Below are positions 9,790 through 18,629 of a stretch of DNA of 64,000 nt, in pieces. The DNA comes from Gammaproteobacteria bacterium (lineage in GTDB: Bacteria > Pseudomonadota > Gammaproteobacteria > Steroidobacterales > GCA-2729495): contig VGVH01000001.1 in the NCBI GenBank assembly GCA_016874095.1, forward strand, positions 248,001 to 312,000. Direction: 5' to 3'. A model generated the notes under the pieces. The model worked only from the letters and a program-made list of their open reading frames with translations. It did no database searches and was not told the origin of the DNA. Numbering within the stretch: the stretch's first letter is position 1; each line of letters opens with the position of its first letter. The position numbers and the translations under genes are program-made.

Positions 9790-9798
9790 AAAAAACTG

Positions 9799-9860
9799 AG
9801 GGACGCTAACCTTGGCGACCGATGGGGCGATCCCCATTGGTCGCCAAGGTTAGCGTCCCT
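9799..9860. repeat. Palindromic element, family A, long form
   Basis: Perfect inverted arms of about 21-22 bases surround a centre that is itself palindromic (ATGGGG, four bases, CCCCAT), so the whole 62 bases can fold into one long hairpin. It lies 9 bases after the stop of the HD-domain gene and upstream of the rimO promoter. Its centre is close to the reverse complement of the centre of the copy at 8619-8680, so the two copies face opposite ways. Confidence 0.9.
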
Positions 9861-9900
9861 AGATTTCCTCGATTTCGATTAAATCAGCCTGCCTTTTTCT

Positions 9901-9906
9901 TATAAT
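9901..9906 (+). promoter_or_regulatory. Consensus -10 box (TATAAT) before rimO
   Basis: A perfect TATAAT ends 9 bases before the rimO ATG. A weak -35 candidate, TTAAAT at 9879-9884, lies 16 bases upstream. If used, the transcript would start about 3 bases before the ATG and be almost leaderless. Confidence 0.45.
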
Positions 9907-9915
9907 CGCGGCCGC

Positions 9916-11238
9916 ATGGCGCAGCCCCGGCAAGCCCCCGTTCCCCGCATCGGCTTCGTCAGCCTCGGCTGCCCCAAGGCGCTGGTCGACTCCGAGCGCA
10001 TCTTCACGCGGCTGAAATCGGAAGGCTACGAGGTCGCACCCGACTACGCCGGTGCTGATCTGGTGGTGGTCAACACCTGCGGTTTCATCGACTCGGCGGT
10101 GACAGAGTCGCTCGAGGCGATCGGCGAGGCGCTGGAGGAAAACGGCCGCGTGATCGTCACCGGCTGCCTGGGCGCGAAGCGCGATGTGATCCTCGACGCA
10201 CATCCGAAGGTACTCGGCGTCACAGGTCCGCATGCCTACGACGATGTGATGGCCGCCGTCCACCAGCACGCGCCGAAGCCGCACGACCCGTTCACCGACC
10301 TCGTGCCGCCGCAGGGCATACGACTCACGCCGCGCCACTACGCCTATTTGAAGATCAGCGAGGGCTGCAACCACAAGTGCAGCTTTTGCATCATCCCGTC
10401 GATGCGCGGCCGGCTCGCGAGCCGCGGCATTGCCGACGTGCTGCGCGAGGCCGAGGGACTGGTCAAGGCGGGCGTGAAGGAGCTGCTGGTCATCTCGCAG
10501 GACACCAGCGCCTACGGTGCAGACCTCAAGTACCGTACCGAGCTGCTCAGCGATCGCGCAGTCGATACGCGCTTCCAGGATCTGGCCCGCGAGCTCGGCT
10601 CGCTCGGCGCCTGGGTGCGGCTGCACTACGTCTATCCCTACCCGCACGTCGATGGCGTCGTGCCGCTGATGGCCGAGGGCAAGCTGCTGCCCTATCTGGA
10701 CATACCCTTCCAGCACGCCAGCCAGCGGATTCTGAAGCTCATGAAGCGCCCTGCCCACGCGGAGAACACGCTGGAGCGCATCCGCCGCTGGCGCGACATC
10801 TGCCCCGAAATCACGATCCGCAGCACCTTCATCGCCGGCTTCCCCGGCGAGACCGAGGACGACTTCCGCCAGCTGCTCGACTGGCTGGAGGAAGCGCAGC
10901 TCGATCGGGTCGGCTGCTTCGCCTACTCGCCTGTCGAAGGCGCCGCCGCGAACGCGCTGCCGGACCACGTCCCGAGCGCGCTCGCCGAAGAGCGCCGCGG
11001 CCGCTTCATGGAAGCCGCGGCAGGAATCAGCGCCAGGAAACTTGCCGCGAAGGTCGGCAAGACCATGCGCGTACTTGTCGACTCAGTGACCCCGGAAGGC
11101 GCGATCGCGCGCGGATCTGGCGACGCGCCGGAGATCGACGGTGTGGTACGCATCGCCCGAGCGGGCAAGGCCCGGCCCGGCGAGTTCCTGAACGTGAGGA
11201 TTACCGGCTCGGACGCCTACGACCTGACAGCCGAATAG
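9916..11238 (+). CDS. rimO: Ribosomal protein S12 methylthiotransferase
   Basis: A radical-SAM iron-sulfur enzyme that adds a methylthio group to Asp88/89 of ribosomal protein S12. The 440-residue length is standard. The N-terminal cluster ligands are Cys19 (SLGCPK), Cys55 (NTCGFI) and Cys84 (TGCLGA). The radical-SAM cluster is CNHKCSFC at 151-158, and a TRAM domain ends the protein. No ribosome-binding site is visible because a -10 box sits directly before the ATG. The TAG stop forms the left edge of a 17-bp palindrome whose right edge is the stop of the convergent LLM-family gene. Confidence 0.96.
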   Translation: MAQPRQAPVPRIGFVSLGCPKALVDSERIFTRLKSEGYEVAPDYAGADLVVVNTCGFIDSAVTESLEAIGEALEENGRVIVTGCLGAKRDVILDAHPKVLGVTGPHAYDDVMAAVHQHAPKPHDPFTDLVPPQGIRLTPRHYAYLKISEGCNHKCSFCIIPSMRGRLASRGIADVLREAEGLVKAGVKELLVISQDTSAYGADLKYRTELLSDRAVDTRFQDLARELGSLGAWVRLHYVYPYPHVDGVVPLMAEGKLLPYLDIPFQHASQRILKLMKRPAHAENTLERIRRWRDICPEITIRSTFIAGFPGETEDDFRQLLDWLEEAQLDRVGCFAYSPVEGAAANALPDHVPSALAEERRGRFMEAAAGISARKLAAKVGKTMRVLVDSVTPEGAIARGSGDAPEIDGVVRIARAGKARPGEFLNVRITGSDAYDLTAE

Positions 11239-11254
11239 GTGCCAGGCACCTATT
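11234..11254. repeat. Family C palindrome joining two stop codons
   Basis: TAGGTGCCAGGCACCTA (11236-11252), extended to AATAGG...CCTATT, lies exactly between rimO and the convergent oxidoreductase gene. Its first three bases are the rimO stop and its last three, read on the minus strand, are the other gene's stop. With A/T-rich flanks on both sides it could be a compact two-way terminator. Equivalent copies are at 22027-22049 and 45532-45552. Confidence 0.9.
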
Positions 11255-12275
11255 TCAGCCTTGGCACCACGTGCTTGCCGATGATGTCGAGTGCCTCCAT
11301 CGGATCGTCGTGCAGGCGCAGCGAAATCGTGGTCTGCCCCTTCACGCCAAACTGGCGGAAGCGTTCGATCTCGCGGTCCAGATCCTCGAGCCCGCCGGTG
11401 GAGGTGAACCCTTCGCACAACGCGTTGGTGATCCGATCCGGCACACCCTTGATGTTGCCGGAGCGATCGAACCACGCATTCACGAAGTCCTGCCAGTGAT
11501 CGCGCACGGTCTGCACGTCCTCGGGTGACAGGAACAGATTGATCAGATCCGCATCGAGTTTCCGCGCGCGCCAGGCCAGCTCGCGCCGCGACTCGCGATA
11601 CCCTTCCTTGCGGTCCTTTTTGAGATGCCAGGCCCAGAAGCTGTTGATCTTGAAATCCGCGCGCTGCGTTTCGCGCCGCCCCAGCCCCTCGCGAATCGCG
11701 GCAATCGCCGGGTCGAGAATCTCGAGCGGCGTACAGCCGATGAACACCGCATCTGCCACCCGCGCACCAGCGCGCATCATCTGGTGCCGGTACGCGCCCA
11801 GATACACCCTCGGTGGCGGTGACTTGAGCCACTCGTACGCGCAGGGATAAGTCACCTGGAAGTGCTCGCCTTTGTATCCGGCGGCCTTGAGCCTGCCCGT
11901 TCCCGCGCCGATGACGATCTCGACCGCCTCGCGGATCGCGCCGACAATCTTCTGCGGCTTGCCGAGCGCCATCGCATCGAGATTGCCCTCGCCCGCGCCG
12001 ATCGACACCTCGGCCCGACCGCCCGACAGCTCGTTGAGCGACAGCACCGCGTTCGCGATCTTGAGCGGATGCATCTCGAACGGCGACAGCGCCAGCGCCC
12101 CGACCCGCAGCCGCTTGGTCGCCATCACCACCGGCACCAGCGCCACGAACGGATCCCAGTGCGCAAAGTAGTTCGACATCCACAGCGCGCGGATGCCATA
12201 CCGTTCCGCTGCGACCGCCAGCTCGCGGATTTGCTGCGTAGAGAGATCGGGTTCCAGAATGATGTCGATTTCCAC
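11250..12275 (-). CDS. LLM-class (luciferase-like) flavin/F420-dependent oxidoreductase
   Basis: A 341-residue TIM-barrel oxidoreductase of the luciferase-like monooxygenase superfamily, which use reduced FMN or coenzyme F420. Visible family features are the N-terminal strand-helix repeat (IDIILEPDLS, YGIRALWMSNY), the loop LRVGALALSPFEMHP, and LSGGRAEVSIGAGEG typical of this superfamily. Substrate and cofactor cannot be told from sequence. No F420 biosynthesis gene is in the window. The gene is single, with 277 bases upstream before the divergent pyrimidine-dimer glycosylase gene. That spacer holds nothing recognisable beyond possible promoters. Confidence 0.85.
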   Translation of the reverse strand: MEIDIILEPDLSTQQIRELAVAAERYGIRALWMSNYFAHWDPFVALVPVVMATKRLRVGALALSPFEMHPLKIANAVLSLNELSGGRAEVSIGAGEGNLDAMALGKPQKIVGAIREAVEIVIGAGTGRLKAAGYKGEHFQVTYPCAYEWLKSPPPRVYLGAYRHQMMRAGARVADAVFIGCTPLEILDPAIAAIREGLGRRETQRADFKINSFWAWHLKKDRKEGYRESRRELAWRARKLDADLINLFLSPEDVQTVRDHWQDFVNAWFDRSGNIKGVPDRITNALCEGFTSTGGLEDLDREIERFRQFGVKGQTTISLRLHDDPMEALDIIGKHVVPRLK

Positions 12276-12552
12276 GCGCTACGCCTTTGCTCGAAGTTCC
12301 AGGAAGCAGTCAGGGGTGGGCATTCTAACGGCCCGGCCGGTGCTTGCCCTAGACGCCGCCGCGGGCGAAGAATGTGGACATCGCGCGATCCAGCCGGGCG
12401 CGCAAGACGCATATCACGCGGATTTTTCGGGCCATCTATCTTCGGCCGCCCCTAAAGAGATCAGAAACTTCTAGAGAGTTGGGTCAGGATATTCGTCTGC
12501 GGTGACTGGTTTCGCCAGTCTATTCAGGCCGTTTACTTATACTTAGGCACCA

Positions 12553-12987
12553 ATGAGGCTGTGGTCGCTCCATCCTAAATATCTCGATCCCCAGGGCTTG
12601 GTCGCGCTTTGGAGAGAGGCGCTGCTCGCCAGGGCAGTGCTCCGCGGGAAGACCGAAGGCTACAGGCACCACCCGCAACTTCACAGGTTCCAGTTGCACG
12701 CCTCGCCACGCCAGGCCATTTCCTTCTACCTAAGCGTCGTGCATAGCGAAGCAACGGCGCGTGGCTACACCTTTGACCGCTCCAAGGTCGGGCCCGTGCG
12801 CTCAGTTCGGCCAATTGGCGCCAGCCACGGGCAACTGGCATATGAGTGGGAGCATCTCCTTCGTAAGCTTGCGTCGCGCAGTCCGGCGCATTATCAGCAG
12901 TGGCGCTCGGTACGCACGCCCCAATGCCATCCTCTGTTCCGACCCGAACCCGGCGCCGTCGAGAGCTGGGAGCGCACCGGTGCCTAG
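12553..12987 (+). CDS. Pyrimidine dimer DNA glycosylase family protein
   Basis: A 144-residue protein matching the bacterial pyrimidine-dimer glycosylase family (Pfam Pyr_excise type). Members are predicted to cut the glycosidic bond at UV photoproducts. The family pattern is clear at the N-terminus: MRLWSLHPKYLDPQGLVALW, a GYRHHPQL block and a VHSEATARGYTFD segment. It belongs to a tight cluster: the metallo-beta-lactamase GTG start overlaps its last 8 bases. A TATACT box lies at 12538-12543, ten bases before the ATG, without a good -35. Assignment rests on remembered family patterns. Confidence 0.78.
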   Translation: MRLWSLHPKYLDPQGLVALWREALLARAVLRGKTEGYRHHPQLHRFQLHASPRQAISFYLSVVHSEATARGYTFDRSKVGPVRSVRPIGASHGQLAYEWEHLLRKLASRSPAHYQQWRSVRTPQCHPLFRPEPGAVESWERTGA

Positions 12988-14005
12988 CCAGAGCTTCCGG
13001 TTGCCCATCCTGTGTGTCGGCTGCTACGACACGCGTCGGGCCATTGGCGTCGTACTGCTTCTCCTGAGTTCCGTGGTGGCGAGCTGCAGCGGCGCGCCGA
13101 TTACCGCAGGGGCGCCGCGTGCGGCAATCGCCTGCAAATCCTGCGAGGAGTGGAACACGAGCCGCGAACCGTTCCGCGTGTTCGGCAATACCTACTACGT
13201 AGGCCCCTCCGGCTTGTCGTCGATTCTCGTCACGTCGGAGGCCGGGCACATCCTGTTTGACGGCGCCCTCCCTCAGTCGGCACCGCTGATCGAGGCGAAT
13301 ATCCGGGCGCTGGGTTTTCGCCTCGAAGACGTTCGTGTCATTGCCGTGTCCCACGAGCACTTCGACCACGCGGGTGGTATCGCAGCACTCCAGGCCGCCA
13401 GCAAAGCCGCCGTGGTGGCAAGCCCACCGGCTGTACGCGCCATGCGAGAAGGCTGGCCCCTGGACAGCGACCCTCAGTACGCCCTGATGAGCGAGGCGGC
13501 GCGATACCCTCCCGTTCCGGAGGTACGCACGATCGCAGACGGCGAGGTACTGCGCGTCGGTACGGTTGAAGTGACTGCACACCTGACACCCGGTCACTCG
13601 CCAGGCAGCACGACCTGGACGTGGCGCTCCTGCGAGGAACCGCGCTGCCTCGATATCGTGTATGCAGACAGCCTGAGCGCGGTGTCAGCGCCGGATTTCA
13701 GTTTTACCAGGCAGCCTGGCGGCGTCGAGACGTTTCGCCGCAGCATCGAGAGGATTCACAACCTCGCCTGTGATGTGCTGCTCACGGTCCATCCGGGCTT
13801 CGCGGATATCGACGAGAAATTCCGCGCTCGAACCAGGGACCCGGAGTCGAACCCGTTCGTGGATTCGGGGGCCTGCCGGGACTACGCCGACGGTGCAGCC
13901 GAAGCACTCGATCGACGGATCGCAGAAGAGAATCGCCAGATTGGCGCGGCAGTCCCGGGACTCGCAGTTGAGGGTGGCGACGCAGAAGCAGGGCACCGCG
14001 ATTGA
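12980..14005 (+). CDS. Subclass B3 metallo-beta-lactamase, probable lipoprotein
   Basis: A zinc hydrolase of the B3 beta-lactamase group. The frame has no suitable ATG. GTG 12980 is chosen because it overlaps the preceding stop and opens a signal peptide with a lipobox VASC (Cys36). The zinc ligands are all present: HEHFDH at 125-130, His206 in TPGHSPGS and His271 in TVHPGF. Length is 341 residues, slightly long because of the N-terminus. The motif set matches true B3 enzymes rather than glyoxalases, but activity on beta-lactams cannot be read from sequence. The next gene starts within its stop codon (TTGA). Confidence 0.85.
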   Translation: MPSQSFRLPILCVGCYDTRRAIGVVLLLLSSVVASCSGAPITAGAPRAAIACKSCEEWNTSREPFRVFGNTYYVGPSGLSSILVTSEAGHILFDGALPQSAPLIEANIRALGFRLEDVRVIAVSHEHFDHAGGIAALQAASKAAVVASPPAVRAMREGWPLDSDPQYALMSEAARYPPVPEVRTIADGEVLRVGTVEVTAHLTPGHSPGSTTWTWRSCEEPRCLDIVYADSLSAVSAPDFSFTRQPGGVETFRRSIERIHNLACDVLLTVHPGFADIDEKFRARTRDPESNPFVDSGACRDYADGAAEALDRRIAEENRQIGAAVPGLAVEGGDAEAGHRD

Positions 14006-14649
14006 AGGAAGGGCTGACTGTATGGGGCATCGGCAGCAGCCGCACGATGCGCGTTCACTGGCTGCTGCGCGAGCTCGGTGTCGCGTACGAGTTCAAGGCC
14101 GTTCAGCCGAGAAGCGCGGAGACGCGAACCGCCGACTTTCTCAAGCTCAACCCGCGGCACAAGATCCCGGTGCTGCAGCATGGCTCGCTCGTGCTGACCG
14201 AGAGCGCGGCGATTCTTCATTACCTGGCCGAGCGCTTCCCGCGCGAGGCGATTTACCTGCCTGACAGCCCGGCGACACGGGCGCAGCTGCAGGAGTGGTG
14301 CTTTTTCGTCATGTCTGAGCTCGATGCGGCGCTGTACATCGTGCGCCGGCACGATGCGCTGAGTGCGACTTATGGCGACGCACCCGCGGCCGTGGCGGCG
14401 GCCAGGGAATACTTTGTCCACAACCTCGAGGCGATGAGCGGGTCGATCGAGGCCGGTGGTGACTACCTGTTCGGTGCGCAGCTCAGCGTGGCCGATATCC
14501 TCCTGATGACGTGCCTCGACTGGGCGCGCTACTGCGGCATTGCGCTGCCGACCGTGGCTGCCCGGTACTGGCAGCGGGTAGTGCTGCGGCTGGCATACCA
14601 GGCGGCTTTCAGGGTGAATTTTCCGGGATTGGCCGGGCCGGTGCCGTAA
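14002..14649 (+). CDS. Glutathione S-transferase family protein
   Basis: A 215-residue two-domain glutathione transferase. The N-terminal thioredoxin-like domain carries GSSRTMRVHWLLRELG, the cis-proline loop HKIPVL and the glutathione-binding LTESAAILHYLAERF. An all-helical C-terminal domain follows (SVADILLMTCLDWA). The start is TTG 14002, overlapping the beta-lactamase stop by 4 bases; no ATG exists before the thioredoxin fold. Tight coupling to the lactamase suggests a joint role in defence against reactive compounds (inference). The substrate is unknown. Confidence 0.85.
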   Translation: MKEGLTVWGIGSSRTMRVHWLLRELGVAYEFKAVQPRSAETRTADFLKLNPRHKIPVLQHGSLVLTESAAILHYLAERFPREAIYLPDSPATRAQLQEWCFFVMSELDAALYIVRRHDALSATYGDAPAAVAAAREYFVHNLEAMSGSIEAGGDYLFGAQLSVADILLMTCLDWARYCGIALPTVAARYWQRVVLRLAYQAAFRVNFPGLAGPVP

Positions 14650-14767
14650 ACGACCGTCGCGGGCTTTCCCCCGGTGCGATGGAGTGCTAGCGTCAGCCAC
14701 GACCTCGTGCCTTCGAGGCCAGCCGATCAACAAGTACGAACAAGGCCAAAGGCCCCGGGAGAACAAC

Positions 14768-15211
14768 ATGGCAGCGAAATATAAAGGCGGTTGCGCCCAC
14801 GTTCAGGTGACGTCGGCGTCCGAGCCGATCGACAACCACGAGTGCCACTGCAACGTGTGCAAGGCCGTGACCAAGCAGCACACGACGCACGTGGTGTTCT
14901 TCAAGTACGGCGACCTGAAGGCCGATCATCCCGAGAAGATGAAGCGCGTGCCCTTCAATGCCAGCAATCCCGGCGGCCCGCTGGAGATCTGCCTCTGCAC
15001 GGATTGCGGCGCCGTGTTGATGCTCGACGACAAGCAAAAGCGCATCCGCGTCGCGGTGCCGAACGTGATGGGCTACGACGTCGCGAATTTCCCGAAGGCG
15101 ACTTATCACGCTTTCTGGGACGAGACGAAGGGCTACCCGGCGCCGAAGGATGGACGCCCGGTGTACAGCGGCTTGAGGCCCGAATTTGCCTGGCCTGCTT
15201 CGGCCGCCTGA
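14768..15211 (+). CDS. GFA/CENP-V-like zinc-binding protein
   Basis: A 147-residue protein resembling the glutathione-dependent formaldehyde-activating (GFA) fold. The start is ATG 14768. Seen are GGCAHVQ near the N-terminus, CHCNVC at about residues 31-36 and LCTDCGAVL around 77-85. Standard members have a CxCG motif at the first position, but here only one cysteine remains (GGCAHV), so one zinc site may be weakened or changed. The function of this branch is unknown. It follows the GST gene after 118 bases, and a perfect family A palindrome lies 8 bases after its stop. Confidence 0.75.
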   Translation: MAAKYKGGCAHVQVTSASEPIDNHECHCNVCKAVTKQHTTHVVFFKYGDLKADHPEKMKRVPFNASNPGGPLEICLCTDCGAVLMLDDKQKRIRVAVPNVMGYDVANFPKATYHAFWDETKGYPAPKDGRPVYSGLRPEFAWPASAA

Positions 15212-15218
15212 TCCGATC

Positions 15219-15252
15219 GGGGACGCTAACCTTCGCGAAGGTTAGCGTCCCC
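15219..15252. repeat. Family A palindrome, short perfect form
   Basis: A perfect 34-bp palindrome with GGGGACGCTAACCTTCG on each strand and no loop insert. It lies between the convergent GFA-like and methyltransferase genes. It is a compact version of the copies at 8619 and 9799. Confidence 0.92.
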
Positions 15253-15297
15253 TTTGAACCCTTTGGAAAGCTGCGAAGCTGCGACCCGGCACCAGGA

Positions 15298-16068
15298 TTA
15301 TTCCACCTTGCGGAAGACCATCAGGAAGCGGTCGGTGTTGCCGGTGACGGTCTTGCGGCCGACCTCGTAGCGCAGCTCGTCGTCCGGCTTGTAGTGCAGG
15401 TTCGAGTAGCGGTCGAGGATGAAGCCGGCATCCTGGATCTCCTTGATCACCAGAACCGGATCGATGCGTCGACCGTTCTCCGGGCTGGCTGGTTCGTTGT
15501 GCCGACGCGTGTGGTCGACGACGCCGTATAGGCCACCCGGCTTCAGCGAATTCCACACCGCCTGGTTCAGGTTCGCGCGACCCTTGGCGGTGAGGTTGTG
15601 GAGGTTGCGGAAAGTCACGACGAGATCCGCGTCGTTCACGCCGAGCGTGGTGATTTCGAGGTCGAAGAAGCCCATCTGCTGGCCCATGACCATCTTCGCG
15701 TCGGTGGGCGCGATCTTGACCTTGCTGAGCGCGGGCGTGTTCTTGATCAGCGGCGCGACCGCGCGCTCGGTGCCGATCGCGACGTAGAGCTCGCCCTTGT
15801 CAGCAAGGACCGGCGCGAGGATCTTCGTGAACCAGCCGCCCGAAGGGATCAGCTCGATCACGCGCATGTCTTCCTTGAGACCCATGAACTCGAGCTTCTG
15901 CCTTGGCTTGCGCTCGGCATCGCGGGCTTTCTCGTCGGCGGTGCGGATATCGCTCTTCATCGCCGCCTCGATCTTCTCGCCGAGCGGCGTGAGCTTTTCC
16001 GGCATGAACTGGGCCGGGGCGGCCGTGGCGAAAGCGACGAGGACGGCGGCGGTCAGCAGGCGGCGCAT
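15298..16068 (-). CDS. Exported class I SAM-dependent methyltransferase-like protein
   Basis: A 256-residue protein with a clear signal peptide (MRRLLTAAVLVAFATAAPAQ) followed by a Rossmann methyltransferase core. Motif I is degenerate (VIELIPSGGWFTKILAPVL), and later come DADLVVTFRNLHNL and LKPGGLYGVVDHTRR. The start ATG 16068 is preferred over an earlier in-frame ATG because AAGGAG lies 6 bases before it. Similar exported predicted methyltransferases are known in GC-rich proteobacteria. Because SAM is not expected in the periplasm, the real activity is doubtful. A 173-bp divergent region separates it from the MetE-like gene. Confidence 0.8.
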   Translation of the reverse strand: MRRLLTAAVLVAFATAAPAQFMPEKLTPLGEKIEAAMKSDIRTADEKARDAERKPRQKLEFMGLKEDMRVIELIPSGGWFTKILAPVLADKGELYVAIGTERAVAPLIKNTPALSKVKIAPTDAKMVMGQQMGFFDLEITTLGVNDADLVVTFRNLHNLTAKGRANLNQAVWNSLKPGGLYGVVDHTRRHNEPASPENGRRIDPVLVIKEIQDAGFILDRYSNLHYKPDDELRYEVGRKTVTGNTDRFLMVFRKVE

Positions 16069-16241
16069 GGGATTCTCCTTGTTATCGGGCACGGCAGGCG
16101 TGCCTGTCGTTGATTATGGCACTCCGGCCGGTCCGCAGCGCGGTTGAAATGACCGGTGACATTGCCGACACTGGCATCCGGCGGCCCGACAACAGCAACG
16201 AGACGCGGCCGCCCGCCCCATTTGCCGGAGGACGACACACC

Positions 16242-17324
16242 ATGCCTGCAGCCCCGATGTTTCCGACTCAACTCGTCGGCAGCTGGACCAAGCCCAAGTG
16301 GCTCTGCAACCACGACATGTTCTTCGCGCCTGAGAACACCTGGTGGCGCGTGCCCGAAGGCGAGCGCAAGGAGGCGATGGACGATGCCACGCTCCTCGCC
16401 ATCCGCGACCAGGAAGCTGCGGGCCTCACCTACGTCACCGACGGCGAGCAGCGGCGGCAGACCTTCAGCGGCTACTTCAACGTGCTCGGCGGCATCGACA
16501 ACGTCAACCGCACTCCCTACAGCGTGAGCATGGGAGACATCGGCGAGGCCCTGACGATGAAGACCCGGCCGAAGCTCGCGAGCGACTCCGACCCGAAGAT
16601 GCCCGTGTTCACCGTGCCCACGGTAAACAAGCCCATCACCTGGGATCGCCCCATCGTCGGCGAGGACTTCGCCTTTCTCCGCCGCAGCACGAGCCGGCTC
16701 ACGAAAGCGACGGTCATCGGCCCCTGCTCGCTTGCGGTGCGGGTGGCCGATGCGCATTACGGCTCCGAGGCGAAACTTGCATGCGCGATCGGCGACGCGC
16801 TGAACCAGGAGCTGAAGGCACTCGAGGCCGCCGGCGCGGATCTCATCCAGATCGACGAACCCGAGGCGCACTTCCGCTACAGCCAGGTGAAGGACTACGC
16901 AGTAGAGGCCATCAACCGCGCCGTGCACGGACTGAAGATTCCCACGGCGGTGCATGTCTGCTACGGCTACTCGAAGAACATCGCGGCAAAGCGCACGAAC
17001 CCGGTCTACGAAAAGTCCCTCGAGCTGCTGGCGGCGACGAACGTCAACGACATCAGCCTCGAGTATGAACAGCCCGGCCACATTCCGGACCTGCTGACGC
17101 ACACGGGCAGGAAGAGCGTGATCCTCGGCCTGCTCAATCTCGACACGGAGGCGCCGGTCGAGACGGCTGACAGCATCCTGCAACGCGCGAAAGCGGCACT
17201 CGCGGTCGTCGCACCGGAAAGATTGCGGCTCGCGCCCGACTGCGGCATGTGGTTCCTGCCCCGCGAACGCGCGTTCGGCAAGATCCGCGCGCTAGAGCAG
17301 GCGGCCGCGAAGCTTCGCGGATAA
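16242..17324 (+). CDS. MetE-like cobalamin-independent methyltransferase
   Basis: A 360-residue protein similar to the C-terminal catalytic barrel of cobalamin-independent methionine synthase. Zinc-ligand candidates are visible as HVCYGY, the glutamate in SLEYEQPGH, and the cysteine in APDCGMWFLP. A QIDEPE substrate-loop motif is also present. Half the length of full MetE, it matches the free-standing archaeal/short group whose methyl donor may be a corrinoid protein or small methylated compound. The start ATG 16242 has GGAGG ten bases upstream. The RoxA-like gene begins 2 bases after its stop. Confidence 0.82.
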   Translation: MPAAPMFPTQLVGSWTKPKWLCNHDMFFAPENTWWRVPEGERKEAMDDATLLAIRDQEAAGLTYVTDGEQRRQTFSGYFNVLGGIDNVNRTPYSVSMGDIGEALTMKTRPKLASDSDPKMPVFTVPTVNKPITWDRPIVGEDFAFLRRSTSRLTKATVIGPCSLAVRVADAHYGSEAKLACAIGDALNQELKALEAAGADLIQIDEPEAHFRYSQVKDYAVEAINRAVHGLKIPTAVHVCYGYSKNIAAKRTNPVYEKSLELLAATNVNDISLEYEQPGHIPDLLTHTGRKSVILGLLNLDTEAPVETADSILQRAKAALAVVAPERLRLAPDCGMWFLPRERAFGKIRALEQAAAKLRG

Positions 17325-17326
17325 CG

Positions 17327-18469
17327 ATGGCTCGGCGGCCGCCCGCTGGCGGCGTGCTCCGCGATCTCGGCGGCATGCCGATCGCGCGCTTCCTGCGCGA
17401 TTACTGGCAGCGTCGGCCACTGCTGGTGCGCGCAGCGTTCACGCCATTTCGATCGCCGGTCGATCGCGACCGGTTGTTACGTCTCGCGCAACGGGATGAT
17501 GTCGAGTCGCGCATCGTCCAGCGCAGCGGCCGGCGCTGGCGACTGGATCACGGTCCGTTCACGCGGCGTGAGCTGCCGCCGCTGAAGCAGAAGCGCTGGA
17601 CCCTGCTGGTACAGGGCATCGACGGCCTCGACCGCAACGCACAGGCGCTGCTCGCGCGCTTCCGCTTTCTGGCGGACGCCAGGCTCGACGACCTGATGGC
17701 GAGCTACGCGACCGACGGCGGCAGCGTCGGGCCCCATGTCGATCAGTACGATGTGTTCCTGCTGCAGGCCTCAGGACGGCGGCGCTGGCGCATCAGCCGC
17801 CAGCGCGACCAGTCCATCGACCGGCGCCAGCCGCTGAAGCTGCTGCAGGACTTCCGGCCGACGCAGGAATGGCTGCTCGAGCCGGGCGACATGCTCTACC
17901 TGCCGCCCGGCGTGGCGCACGAGGGCGCGGCCGAGGGCGAGTGCATCACGCTGTCGATCGGATTCCGCGCGGCCGTCTGGCAGGAACTGCTGGACCCGTG
18001 GTTCGCGCACTTCGCAGAAACAGTGAGTTTGCCCGGCCGCTTTCGCGACCCGGGGGTGCGCGAAACCACCAGGCCGGGGCGGCTGGCGCCCGCATTGCTC
18101 GGCGAGGCGCATCGCCGGCTGAGCAGGCGCCGACCGCGCCGCGCCGACACCGAGCGCTTCCTGCTCGAGTACCTGAGCGAGCCGAAGGGCCAGACCCGCT
18201 TCCGGCCGAGGCCCGAAGACCGCGCCGCAGGATTTCGACGCGAGGCGCGGCGCCATGGCCTGCGACTGGACGGGCGCAGCCGGCTCCTCTATGGCGCTGA
18301 CAGCGCCGCCATCAACGGCGAGATCGTTCCGGTGCCCCTGACGCCGTTGCTGCGCCAGCTTGCGGATCAGCGTTCGTTGTCGGCGAAGCAGTTCGCACGC
18401 GCGCCGGAATCGCTTCGGGCCGTTCTGGCCGACTGGTACCGCGCGGGCTGGATCGCGATCGACCGATGA
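17327..18469 (+). CDS. roxA: Cupin/JmjC 2-oxoglutarate oxygenase, RoxA (YcfD) type
   Basis: A 380-residue Fe(II)/2-oxoglutarate oxygenase of the family that hydroxylates an arginine of ribosomal protein L16. The iron triad appears as HVDQYDVF (His and Asp) and a later histidine in GVAHEG. The preceding DGGSVGPHVDQYDVF and PGDMLYLPPGVAHEG blocks are typical of YcfD-like proteins. A C-terminal winged-helix-like tail is expected. Length agrees with E. coli YcfD (373). The start ATG 17327 lies 2 bases after the previous stop, so translation is probably coupled. Confidence 0.85.
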   Translation: MARRPPAGGVLRDLGGMPIARFLRDYWQRRPLLVRAAFTPFRSPVDRDRLLRLAQRDDVESRIVQRSGRRWRLDHGPFTRRELPPLKQKRWTLLVQGIDGLDRNAQALLARFRFLADARLDDLMASYATDGGSVGPHVDQYDVFLLQASGRRRWRISRQRDQSIDRRQPLKLLQDFRPTQEWLLEPGDMLYLPPGVAHEGAAEGECITLSIGFRAAVWQELLDPWFAHFAETVSLPGRFRDPGVRETTRPGRLAPALLGEAHRRLSRRRPRRADTERFLLEYLSEPKGQTRFRPRPEDRAAGFRREARRHGLRLDGRSRLLYGADSAAINGEIVPVPLTPLLRQLADQRSLSAKQFARAPESLRAVLADWYRAGWIAIDR

Positions 18470-18629
18470 GCCAGTTACGGCACCCCCCGCTGGTACTCCG
18501 CGGCGGGCTGAAATCGCCTACGATCTCGCCCTGCTCGCCGCCTTCGGGCACATCCGTCCGCCAGAGGAGGCCGGACCGGGTCAGCGGGCGAGCTGACCGT
18601 CGTTTCGTTTACCACCGAGGAGTCCGCCC

